A stretch of 64,000 bases of DNA, taken from assembly GCA_035578005.1 (NCBI GenBank), contig DATJYK010000150.1, forward strand, positions 40,188 through 104,187, written 5' to 3'. The notes under the pieces are model-generated. The model was not told where the DNA came from, searched no databases, and worked only from the letters and a program-made list of their open reading frames with translations. Shown piece after piece: positions 51,431 through 58,624 of this stretch. A program made the translations under genes and the position numbers. This DNA comes from Gp13-AA77 sp035578005. GTDB lineage: Bacteria; Acidobacteriota; Terriglobia; UBA7540. The number at the start of each line of letters is the position of its first letter. Positions within the stretch are counted from its first letter, which is position 1.

Positions 51431-51480
51431 CGTTGCCTCAGGATGTTTCGTTTCGGTGAGTCCGGCACTGTTGCCGACGG

Positions 51481-51798
51481 TCAGTCTAACAGGACCGCTT
51501 CTCTCGCGCCGTGGCGAATCGTTAAGATGCGAACAGCCTTGTCGGTCTCGTCAATTTCGAAAACGACCCGATACACGTGAGGCTTACGGCCGTAAAGCAA
51601 GTGGCGCAAGGGGCGGTTTGCGTCTAATGCCTCGGGAGCGGCAGGGCAGCGGCGGGGAAAGTGTTCGAGTGTGCCAATTGCCTTTTCGAGACCGTTGTAC
51701 CAGCGGATCGCGGCGGTCGATGATTCCGCGTGGATGTACTGGTAGAGATATTCGAGATCACGCGACGCGCGGCGAGACATTTCAACGCGGTATGTCAT
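51481..51798 (-). CDS. RelE/ParE-family toxin
   Basis: About 105 residues from ATG 51798; the frame to 51858 is a false extension. ParE-like: YRVEMSRRASRDLEYLYQYI, WYNGLEKAIGTLEHFPRRC, LRHLLYGRKPHVYRVVFEID and VRILTIRHGAREAV. Such toxins target gyrase or cut ribosome-bound mRNA. It is placed downstream of, and overlapping by 17 bp, its antitoxin gene, and both read against the formate dehydrogenase operon. Confidence 0.88.
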   Translation of the reverse strand: MTYRVEMSRRASRDLEYLYQYIHAESSTAAIRWYNGLEKAIGTLEHFPRRCPAAPEALDANRPLRHLLYGRKPHVYRVVFEIDETDKAVRILTIRHGAREAVLLD

Positions 51799-52072
51799 AT
51801 CGGCGACGGATGTCGTCAAACACATCCCGGGCGGGCTTCGTACGTCCGTGGGCAACATCGTCGAGACCTTGGCGGATGGCCTCGTGCACGTCGGCCCGGG
51901 CGGCGGTGTCGAGCAGTCGTTGGTATGCCGCGGCGTCCTGCACCACCGCTTGGGCTTTGCCTCGAACCGTCAGCACCAACGGTCTCTTGCTTTTTCTGAG
52001 ATGTCTCAACATCTGGCCGGAATTTCGCCGGAATGTTGTGAGTGATTGGATATCCGTCGTGATGTCAAGCAT
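51782..52072 (-). CDS. Phd/YefM-family antitoxin
   Basis: About 96 residues from ATG 52072. Phd/YefM fold start: LDITTDIQSLTTFRRNSGQM, LRKSKRPLVLTVRGKAQAVV and QDAAAYQRLLDTAARA. The C-terminal segment (VFDDIRRRYDIPR) would neutralise the toxin. Usual order and overlap for Phd-ParE-type modules. It lies 136 bp before fdnH, on the opposite strand. Confidence 0.88.
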   Translation of the reverse strand: MLDITTDIQSLTTFRRNSGQMLRHLRKSKRPLVLTVRGKAQAVVQDAAAYQRLLDTAARADVHEAIRQGLDDVAHGRTKPARDVFDDIRRRYDIPR

Positions 52073-52166
52073 GTTCCCGTCCTCTCTCGAACTGAATATA
52101 GCACCTAAAAAGGTGCTGCTCAAGTGCAGTAGCCGGCGATTGGGTCACACTGCTTTCGTGGCGCCG

Positions 52167-52194
52167 GTCACTTGTCACTCGTCACTTGTCACTG
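52167..52194. repeat. Heptad repeat before fdnH
   Basis: Four units GTCACTT, GTCACTC, GTCACTT, GTCACTG directly before the fdnH start region. Confidence 0.75.
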
Positions 52195-52207
52195 CCGCGA
52201 GGCCCTC

Positions 52208-53092
52208 ATGAGCCAAGCTACACTACGGGTTCAGAAAATCTCGGGCCACGCCGGTCCCATTCCTGGGCAAGGCATGCAGCGCGAGGAGCAGGTCTGCAAG
52301 CTGGTGGATACCACCACCTGTATCGGCTGCAAAGCCTGCGAGATCGCCTGCCAGGAGTGGAACGATCTGCCTTTCGCGCAGACATCGTTTGACAACACCT
52401 ATCAGACGATGCCGCACACCGAGTGGAACTTCTGGAACCTAATCAAATTTAACGAGCAGCCCAAGGCGGACGGCGGTTTCATGTGGCTGATGCGAAAGGA
52501 CCAGTGCATGCACTGCGCTGATCCAGGGTGTCTCGCGGCCTGCCCGTCCGATGGCGCCATCGTGCAGTACGCCAATGGCATTGTGGATTTTCAGCAGGAC
52601 CATTGCATCGGCTGCGGATACTGCATCACCGGATGTCCCTTCGACATTCCAAAGTTCAACCCGGCCACGAAGAAGGTTTACAAGTGCACGCTCTGTTCGG
52701 ACCGCGTTAGCAATGGTCTGGAGCCCGCCTGCATCAAGGCGTGCCCCACCGGATGCCTTCACTTCGGTACCAAGGACGACATGCGGGACCTCGCCCAGAA
52801 GCGAGTCGATCAGCTTCGCGAGCACTACGGGTTTGAGCAAGCCGGCATTTACGATCCGCCTGGCGTGGGTGGCACCGGCGTGATCTACGTGCTACACGAT
52901 GCGACGCAGCCCGAGGCTTATGGAGGGCTTCCGGCCAATCCATCCGTCCCGTGGGCCGTCCGGCTTTGGAAGACGCCGGTCAAGTGGATCGGCAACCTGG
53001 CCATGCTCGGCGGCCTGATCGGCGTCACGTTGCACTACCTACGTTTTGGTCCGAAGACCGTGAAGGAGGATCAGGCGGACAAGAAGCTGTGA
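52208..53092 (+). CDS. fdnH: Formate dehydrogenase-N beta (iron-sulfur) subunit
   Basis: 294 residues from ATG 52208 (the upstream in-frame codons fall in a heptad repeat). Passes electrons from FdnG to the membrane cytochrome. Four ferredoxin-type Cys clusters: CIGCKACEIACQEWNDL, CMHCADPGCLAACPSDGA, CIGCGYCITGCPFDIPKF and CTLCSDRV with ACIKACPTGCLHF. A C-terminal transmembrane helix (WIGNLAMLGGLIGVTLHYL) anchors it. Separated from fdnG by an opposing toxin-antitoxin pair of about 0.7 kb, which probably breaks the ancestral operon spacing. Confidence 0.93.
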   Translation: MSQATLRVQKISGHAGPIPGQGMQREEQVCKLVDTTTCIGCKACEIACQEWNDLPFAQTSFDNTYQTMPHTEWNFWNLIKFNEQPKADGGFMWLMRKDQCMHCADPGCLAACPSDGAIVQYANGIVDFQQDHCIGCGYCITGCPFDIPKFNPATKKVYKCTLCSDRVSNGLEPACIKACPTGCLHFGTKDDMRDLAQKRVDQLREHYGFEQAGIYDPPGVGGTGVIYVLHDATQPEAYGGLPANPSVPWAVRLWKTPVKWIGNLAMLGGLIGVTLHYLRFGPKTVKEDQADKKL

Positions 53093-53102
53093 AGATGAGC
53101 CT

Positions 53103-53266
53103 TCAGCATTCAGCGGTCGGCTCTCGGTTTTCAGTTATCCGTTGCGGCTATTAGAGTCTCAAAAACCAAAAGCAAGAACACTGAGGAGCCGAACTGACGA
53201 CCGCGAACTAAAAACTGGAGGGGAGGATGGTGACTGAAGGCTGACGGCTGAGAGCTGATGGCTGAA
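53103..53266. repeat. Degenerate heptad repeats between fdnH and fdnI
   Basis: Two tracts of 7-bp units: TCAGCAT, TCAGCGG, TCGGCTC, TCGGTTT, TCAGTTA at 53103-53137, and GACTGAA, GGCTGAC, GGCTGAG, AGCTGAT, GGCTGAA at 53232-53266. They fill the fdnH-fdnI spacer. Confidence 0.7.
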
Positions 53267-53280
53267 AGCGGAGGATGGTT

Positions 53281-53970
53281 ATGTCGACTTCTGTCGTTCT
53301 ACCCGCAGATCGAACCCAAGGTCACTCCGACGAGCGCATCCTGCGCTACACGTTCGGCGAACGCGTGATGCACTGGATCGCAGGCCTCTCCTACGTTTAC
53401 CTGCTTGCCACCGGCCTGGCTTTCTGGTCTCCATACTTGTTCTGGATTGCGGACTTCGTGGGCGGCGCGCCCACGGCGCGCTTCTGGCATCCCTGGATGG
53501 GGCTCGTGTGGTTCGTGGCAGTCATCTGGATGTACACCGCATGGCGCGGCGACATGCGGACCACCGACGCGGACCGCGTGTGGGCCAAGCACATCGGCGA
53601 TTACATCCGAAATGAGGATGAGAATCTGCCGCCGATTGGCCGCTTCAACATCGGTCAGAAGCAGTTCTTCTGGGTGATGTTTTGGGGAGGCATTGCCCTG
53701 CTGTTCTCCGGCATTGCGATGTGGTTCGTCAACGATATTCCGTGGGATTTCCGCTGGATTCGTTACCTCGCGGTTCTGGTGCACGTGGTGGCGGCGCTGC
53801 TCACCATCGGCGCCTTTATCATCCACGTCTATATGGGCACCGCCATGGTGCGGGGTGGGTTCTCATCGGTGATCCGTGGCGAAGTTTCGGCTTCATGGGC
53901 GCGTATGCACCACCGCTTGTGGTATGAGCAAGTGCGCGGTAAGCAGGCCGGAAAGCAAGAAGGTGCCTGA
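53281..53970 (+). CDS. fdnI: Formate dehydrogenase-N gamma subunit (cytochrome b556)
   Basis: About 229 residues from ATG 53281, with GGAGG 7 bases upstream; ATG 53275 is the alternative. Four transmembrane helices: VMHWIAGLSYVYLLATGLAF, WMGLVWFVAVIWMYTAWRGD, FFWVMFWGGIALLFSGIAMW and a last one with VLVHVVAALLTIGAFIIHVY. The heme-ligand His residues lie in VMHW, FWHPW, LVHVV and IIHVY. It delivers electrons to the quinone pool. Next gene fdhE starts at the following base. Confidence 0.9.
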   Translation: MSTSVVLPADRTQGHSDERILRYTFGERVMHWIAGLSYVYLLATGLAFWSPYLFWIADFVGGAPTARFWHPWMGLVWFVAVIWMYTAWRGDMRTTDADRVWAKHIGDYIRNEDENLPPIGRFNIGQKQFFWVMFWGGIALLFSGIAMWFVNDIPWDFRWIRYLAVLVHVVAALLTIGAFIIHVYMGTAMVRGGFSSVIRGEVSASWARMHHRLWYEQVRGKQAGKQEGA

Positions 53971-54870
53971 TTGCCGCGGACTGGCAACAAGTGGGATCGG
54001 CGCATCTCCCGCGCTCGTGAGCTCGCCACCCGCTATCCTTTTGCCGCAGAGATTCTGACTTTCTATTCGAAGCTTTCAGCTTTTCAACAAGGCTTCTACT
54101 CTCGTTTTGAATCGACTCTTGGGGCAGGGCGAGTCAGCGCTCGCAATGGGCATCTTTCGACCGAGCTGACTCCCCACGAGCGAGATGACCTTGTGCCGCA
54201 GTTCAAGGCCTTCCTCTCCTTTCTCATGCTCGAAGGGACGTCTGCCCTAGCCGGCTTTGCTCACGGTTTGGAAAAAGGCACGCACGGCGAATGGGCGGAG
54301 CTTTTGATGAGGTTCTGGCCCGGAGACGGGCGCAGGGGCAACGAACCCGTAGGAGCGAATGAGACAGAGCGAGAACCCACTCTGGTGGATTCCCGCTTAC
54401 GCGGCAATGACGATGATTGGAAGCTGGGCAGGTTCGTCGCCTTGGCGCTCTTGCAACCTTACGTGGAATACCTGGCGGAGCACGCCGGAACCCGTCAGCC
54501 CGTTGTTCGTCGCCCGGTTTGCCCCTTTTGTGGGTCGAAGCCATTGGCGGGCGTTCTGCGCCCTGAAGGCGACGGCGCCAAACGGTCGCTGGTGTGCTCG
54601 TTTTGTTACCAGGAATGGGACTACCTTCGCATTGCGTGTCCCGCCTGCGAAGAGTCCCGCGATGATAAAATGTGCGTGTACGTGGCCTCGCAGTTTGAGC
54701 ACGTGCGTGTGGAAGGCTGTGAAACCTGCAGGGCTTACATCAAGACAGTTGATCTCACCAAAGACGGCCTTGCCATTCCAGAGGTGGATGAACTCGCCGC
54801 CATCCCTCTCACCCTTTGGGCTGCGGAGCACGGCTATGCGAAGGTTTGCTGCAACACCTTGGGTGTGTGA
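53971..54870 (+). CDS. fdhE: Formate dehydrogenase accessory protein FdhE
   Basis: 299 residues, TTG start directly after the fdnI stop. Needed for formate dehydrogenase maturation. The zinc-binding Cys motifs are clear: RPVCPFCGSKPLAG, LVCSFCYQEWDYLRIACPAC and RVEGCETCRAYIKTVDL. At about residues 132-152 the sequence ETEREPTLVDSRLRGNDDDW is foreign to the family; SRLRGND is the classic translation of a small palindromic repeat (GATTCCCGCTTACGCGGCAA) that inserted in frame near 54388-54420. Likely still functional because the zinc motifs follow intact. Confidence 0.9.
   Translation: MPRTGNKWDRRISRARELATRYPFAAEILTFYSKLSAFQQGFYSRFESTLGAGRVSARNGHLSTELTPHERDDLVPQFKAFLSFLMLEGTSALAGFAHGLEKGTHGEWAELLMRFWPGDGRRGNEPVGANETEREPTLVDSRLRGNDDDWKLGRFVALALLQPYVEYLAEHAGTRQPVVRRPVCPFCGSKPLAGVLRPEGDGAKRSLVCSFCYQEWDYLRIACPACEESRDDKMCVYVASQFEHVRVEGCETCRAYIKTVDLTKDGLAIPEVDELAAIPLTLWAAEHGYAKVCCNTLGV
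54385..54422. repeat. REP-like repeat inserted in frame in fdhE
   Basis: GGATTCCCGCTTACGCGGCA then ATGACGATGATT. It is a diverged relative of the palindrome at 3154-3175 and encodes DSRLRGNDDD in the FdhE reading frame. Confidence 0.65.
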
Positions 54871-54901
54871 TGATCGGCGATAGATGCGAAAAGTCGGCCC
54901 T

Positions 54902-55486
54902 TCATTGCTTGCGACGGCGCCCTGACGGGCTCTTGCGCGCCCTCGATCGGTTTTTGGACTTCGAGACCTGTGCTTCCAACTCTTCGAGGCGCCGGCGAAG
55001 CTCGGCAACCTCGCCGGCGGGCGCTTGTCCAGACTCATCGGGCGGGGCCTGAGGGGCGGCGGATTCGGAGCCTCGAGACTCCTCGAATGGAGCTGCATTC
55101 GGTTCCCGAGGCCGGCTCATGAAATCGAACGGATTCACACCCGGCGCCATGGCCTGGAGCGCCGTTTGGTACATCTCGAACGCAGCCTTGATGTACTTCA
55201 CGGCGCTCTCCTGGGTTGCACGGCCGGAGGCGACGACCATCTGCCGTAGAACGTCGAGAGGGAACACGGAATTGGGAGACTTGGCGTGCTCTACGATGAT
55301 CTGGGTAAGGATGAGGCGCGTGATGTCCTCACCGGTTGCGGCATCCAGCACTTGGATCTCATTCCCGTCGCGGACCAACTGGGCCACTTCGTCCAGGTTC
55401 ACGTATTGACTGCGGGTGGTGTCGTACAAACGGCGGTTTTCGTACTTCTTGATCACGACTTTTTTCGGCTTCATTTTTGCCTTCAT
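54902..55486 (-). CDS. phaR: PHA synthesis regulator PhaR
   Basis: About 194 residues from ATG 55486 (55474 possible). N-terminal PHB/PHA-accumulation DNA-binding domain: KVVIKKYENRRLYDTTRSQY, NLDEVAQLVRDGNEIQVLDA and ITRLILTQIIVEHAK. Then the PHA-binding-type part FPLDVLRQMVVASGRATQE and a C-terminal coiled coil with a basic tail (SKNRSRARKSPSGRRRK). PhaR represses phasin genes until PHA granules titrate it. It is divergent from phaP, with TGCA-rich sites between them. Confidence 0.92.
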   Translation of the reverse strand: MKAKMKPKKVVIKKYENRRLYDTTRSQYVNLDEVAQLVRDGNEIQVLDAATGEDITRLILTQIIVEHAKSPNSVFPLDVLRQMVVASGRATQESAVKYIKAAFEMYQTALQAMAPGVNPFDFMSRPREPNAAPFEESRGSESAAPQAPPDESGQAPAGEVAELRRRLEELEAQVSKSKNRSRARKSPSGRRRKQ

Positions 55487-55493
55487 TTTTTGC

Positions 55494-55521
55494 TTGACAC
55501 GATCCAGCACAGGAGTACACT
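55494..55521 (+). promoter_or_regulatory. Promoter of phaP, sigma-70 like
   Basis: TTGACA (55494-55499), 16-base spacer, TACACT (55516-55521). A transcript would start near 55528 and run into phaP. A PhaR-type operator overlaps or follows the start. Confidence 0.65.
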
Positions 55522-55533
55522 GTAGTTGAGATG

Positions 55534-55564
55534 TTGCAGTGCAGCATATATTGCAGCATCTGCA
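55534..55564. promoter_or_regulatory. Probable PhaR operator
   Basis: TTGCAGTGCAGCA then TATATTGCAGCATCTGCA: several TGCAGCA/TGCTGCA-type blocks, like PhaR sites in PHA-producing Proteobacteria. It sits between the phaP promoter and the phaP start and would allow repression. Binding is inferred. Confidence 0.6.
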
Positions 55565-55589
55565 GACGAAGCTCAGAAAGGAGCAGATC

Positions 55590-55949
55590 ATGACAACAGC
55601 GACGAAGTCAAGCAAAGAGACATCCAAGGGACCGCTCGCAACGGCCCGAAGCGAATTTGCCGACACCTTCCTGCCTCTGTATGAAAAGGGCGTGGAGCAC
55701 CTGGCGGAGTTCCAAAAGAAATCCCTTGAGCTTGCCGCGCGGCAGAATACAGAGTGGACGGGAGCCGTGAAAAAGGCGTTTCATTTTCAACCCGACACCC
55801 CGGCGGCATTCTGGATTGACGCTGCCGGCCGGACCTTTGAGAAGTATGTGGACGTCCAGAAGGACTTTCTCGATCACGTGGTCGAGCAAAGCCATGCCGT
55901 GGCCAAATTCAACCGCGAATACCGCGAGGTTGAGCCCAGGGAAGCGTAG
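55590..55949 (+). CDS. phaP: Phasin (PHA granule-associated protein)
   Basis: 119 residues from ATG 55590, with AAAGGAG 6-7 bases upstream (the frame back to 55539 is ignored). Helical, amphipathic: ARSEFADTFLPLYEKGVEHL, AEFQKKSLELAARQNTEWTG and KYVDVQKDFLDHVVEQSHAV. Phasins coat PHA granules. It has its own promoter and PhaR-like operator and is the first gene of the PHA locus. Confidence 0.82.
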   Translation: MTTATKSSKETSKGPLATARSEFADTFLPLYEKGVEHLAEFQKKSLELAARQNTEWTGAVKKAFHFQPDTPAAFWIDAAGRTFEKYVDVQKDFLDHVVEQSHAVAKFNREYREVEPREA

Positions 55950-56185
55950 TCCCCGCCGGGCGGTGCCTGTGAAGATGCAGGAGATTCTTCTTGGGCACCG
56001 CGGCAGAGCGGGGGGCCGCTTCCACTTGCAGACGCGGTCCAGTGATGGCGGTCACAGCCGCAACCATGGACTCGGCCGCAGGATACTAAGTGGGTTGGTG
56101 GCACCGGGGCAGCCCCGGGGCGTCAGAGCAATGATCGCTCCGGTGCTGTCTCGGGGGCTACTTTTCAAGGTGAAAGGAGCCGCTC

Positions 56186-56575
56186 ATGGCGGAAGAGAAG
56201 ACGAATAATGGAGCACGCTTCGACCCAATGAGTGCCTGGCGTGAGATGCGGGACACGTACCTTGACAATTGGGCCAAAGTCATGGTGGAAGCCGTGAATA
56301 CCGACGCATACGCTCAGGCGACGGGCACGCTGCTGGATAACTACCTCACGGCGTCGGCGCCGTTCCGCGAGGCGCTGGAGAAGGTAATGTTGTCCACGCT
56401 CGCCCAGCTCAGCTTGCCTTCGCGGGCGGATTTCGTGAGCGTCGCCGAACGAATCACCAACCTTGAAATGCGTCTGGATGATATGGATGCCAAGCTGGAC
56501 CGCATCGAGCGGTATGCCGCCCAGTCGGCCGGCGCGAAAGGCGAGCGGCGAGGTAAGCAAGGGGGGCAAAAATGA
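56186..56575 (+). CDS. Small PHA synthase partner (PhaE/PhaR-like)
   Basis: 129 residues: MSAWREMRDTYLDNWAKVMV, ATGTLLDNYLTASAPFREAL, VMLSTLAQLSLPSRADFVSV and a C-terminal coiled coil (NLEMRLDDMDAKLDRIERYA). The segment LPSRADFVSVAERITNLEMR resembles PhaE of class III and PhaR of class IV synthases, though it is much shorter than PhaE. It overlaps phaC by 4 bp (ATGA), which supports a two-subunit synthase. The exact class is uncertain. Confidence 0.75.
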   Translation: MAEEKTNNGARFDPMSAWREMRDTYLDNWAKVMVEAVNTDAYAQATGTLLDNYLTASAPFREALEKVMLSTLAQLSLPSRADFVSVAERITNLEMRLDDMDAKLDRIERYAAQSAGAKGERRGKQGGQK

Positions 56576-57657
56576 CGACATTCGCGGAAGCAACGGCAGA
56601 GCCGTTTGCCGGGTACCAAAGGCAGTTCACGATCATGACCAAGGTGCTCACCACGCGCGCCGCTATCGCGCAGACGCCCAAACAGCTCATCTGGACGCTA
56701 AACAAGGCCAAACTCTATCGCTACGTCCCGGTGCTGCCGGCCGACCAGCGACATCGCATTCCACTTCTGCTCGTATTCGCGTTGATGAACCGGCCTTACA
56801 TTCTGGATTTGCGGCCCGGGCACAGTTTCGTGGAGTTTATGGTTCGCCAAGGCTACGACGTGTACCTTCTTGACTGGGGATCTCCCGGCCCGGAAGACAA
56901 AAACCTGAAGTTCGACGATTACGTGCTCGACTATCTGCCGCGGGCAATCCGGAAAATGAAGACCGTGAGCGGTGCGGAAGAGTTCAGCATGCTCGGCTGG
57001 TGCATCGGCGCTATTCTGACTACGGCCTACGCGGCATTGCGTCCGAACGACGGCCTGCGTAACCTGCTGCTGCTGACGGCGCCGCTGGATTTCTCACAAC
57101 CCGAGAAGATCACGTTCGCCCATTGGGTGGACGAGCGCTATTTCGATGTTGACAAGGTGCTGGCCGCGTTTGGCAACATGCCCGGCGAGATGATCGATTA
57201 CGGCGCGAAGGCACTAAAACCAGTTGAAAACTATATCGGAAACTACCTCAAGCTCTTCGACAACCTGGAAGATCCCGCGGCGGTTGAGTCCTGGCACGCC
57301 ATGAATACCTGGGTGACGGATAACATCCCCATGGCCGGCGCAACATTTCGGCAGTTGATTGTGGATCTTTATCGCAACGACCGCCTCATGAAAGGAACTT
57401 GGGTGCTGCGCGGTGAGACCGTGGACGCGAACCAGATCCGCGCCAATCTCTTCACCTTGATTGCCGGCGCTGACCACATTACGCCACCGTGCCAAGCCGA
57501 AACCATCAATGAGCGCGTTGGTAGCGAGGATAAGGAGTTGTTCCGTATTCCAGGCGGGCACATCGGAATCATGGCCGGAAGCGCCGCGGCACGGACCACT
57601 TGGCCCCATATTGATGCGTGGCTTTCGGCACGCTCAGGGAAGATTGGCCAGCAGTAA
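56572..57657 (+). CDS. phaC: PHA synthase, class III/IV-like catalytic subunit
   Basis: 361 residues, the short size of class III/IV PhaC. Polymerises hydroxyacyl-CoA into PHA. Alpha/beta hydrolase fold with lipase-like box FSMLGWCIGAILTT (nucleophile Cys). RPYILDLRPGHSFVEFMVRQ, YLLDWGSPGPEDKNLKFDDY and late catalytic Asp (LIAGADHITPP) and His (IPGGHIGIMAGSAA) are present. Start overlaps the small partner subunit. It is in the same unit as an SDR and a MaoC-PTA fusion, which can supply or consume its substrates. Confidence 0.93.
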   Translation: MTTFAEATAEPFAGYQRQFTIMTKVLTTRAAIAQTPKQLIWTLNKAKLYRYVPVLPADQRHRIPLLLVFALMNRPYILDLRPGHSFVEFMVRQGYDVYLLDWGSPGPEDKNLKFDDYVLDYLPRAIRKMKTVSGAEEFSMLGWCIGAILTTAYAALRPNDGLRNLLLLTAPLDFSQPEKITFAHWVDERYFDVDKVLAAFGNMPGEMIDYGAKALKPVENYIGNYLKLFDNLEDPAAVESWHAMNTWVTDNIPMAGATFRQLIVDLYRNDRLMKGTWVLRGETVDANQIRANLFTLIAGADHITPPCQAETINERVGSEDKELFRIPGGHIGIMAGSAAARTTWPHIDAWLSARSGKIGQQ

Positions 57658-57743
57658 GGCGGGCTCTCAAGACTTGCCGTGGCCCGACGCGGGCGTTTGA
57701 ACACAAGCCGCCAAAGCATCGACGTAACTAGCGGAGGTTTATT

Positions 57744-58559
57744 ATGGAAATCCAAAACGGAATCGCAGTTGTTACTGGAGCCGCGAGCGGCATTGGCAGT
57801 GCAGTGGCCCATGAACTGGCGCGCAGGGGCGCCAAAGCGATTGCGCTCGTCGACAAGTCCGAAACGGTGATGGACACGGCTAACCGGATCGAGCGCTTTG
57901 CGCACACGGAGGTCCAGCCCTTCATGGGCGATACCACTGATCCGGAGTTTCGCAAACGCGTCTTCGATCGGTTTTGCGACCAGTATGGCGCTGTCAATCT
58001 GTGCATTCCGGCAGCCGGGATCACCCGTGACGCGCTCGCCGTGAAGATCAATCACGAAACGGGTGAACCGGACATCTATTCGTGCGAACAGTTCCGGCTG
58101 GTGGTCGAGGTGGACCTCGTCGCCCCGGTCTATTGGGCGCTCGAAACTCTGGCGCGGATCGCAAAGTCGCGCAGAGCGCGGAATCTCGCGCGGTGGAACA
58201 CCGAGGAGGGCGTTCAGGGCGTGATTGTGTTTATCGGCTCGGTCTCCAGCAGCGGCGTGAAGGGCCAACTTGCCTACTCGGCCTCGAAGGCTGGGTTGGA
58301 GGGAGCCGCAGCGACCCTTGCCAAGGAGGCCACGTTTTACGGCGTGCGTTGCGGCGTCATCCATCCCGGATTCACCGATACTCCCATGGTCAGGGCCCTC
58401 GGAGACGAGTACATTCGCACGCACATCTTACCTGACACGCAGCTTGGCCGCTTGATCCGGCCGGAAGAAATAGCCGATGCCATCTGCTTCATGATTTCGA
58501 ATTCGGCGGTGACCGGGCAATTGTGGGCCGACGCCGGCTGGCATCCCTCGGCGGCCTAG
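57744..58559 (+). CDS. Short-chain dehydrogenase/reductase
   Basis: 271 residues, Rossmann fold. NAD(P)-binding GIAVVTGAASGIGSAVAHEL, LCIPAAGITRD, catalytic Ser and the YxxxK pair in IGSVSSSGVKGQLAYSASKA, then GVIHPGFTDTPMV. GGAGGTTT precedes the start. Placed between phaC and the MaoC-PTA fusion, it could be an acetoacetyl-CoA or 3-ketoacyl-CoA reductase, but it lacks the compact PhaB look (a longer middle), so substrate is open. Confidence 0.8.
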   Translation: MEIQNGIAVVTGAASGIGSAVAHELARRGAKAIALVDKSETVMDTANRIERFAHTEVQPFMGDTTDPEFRKRVFDRFCDQYGAVNLCIPAAGITRDALAVKINHETGEPDIYSCEQFRLVVEVDLVAPVYWALETLARIAKSRRARNLARWNTEEGVQGVIVFIGSVSSSGVKGQLAYSASKAGLEGAAATLAKEATFYGVRCGVIHPGFTDTPMVRALGDEYIRTHILPDTQLGRLIRPEEIADAICFMISNSAVTGQLWADAGWHPSAA

Positions 58560-58624
58560 CCGTCCGACGCCGATAACGTGCGCGGCGGTTTGGCCCGTTC
58601 AGAGTGGCGGGAGAGGGGACGTTC

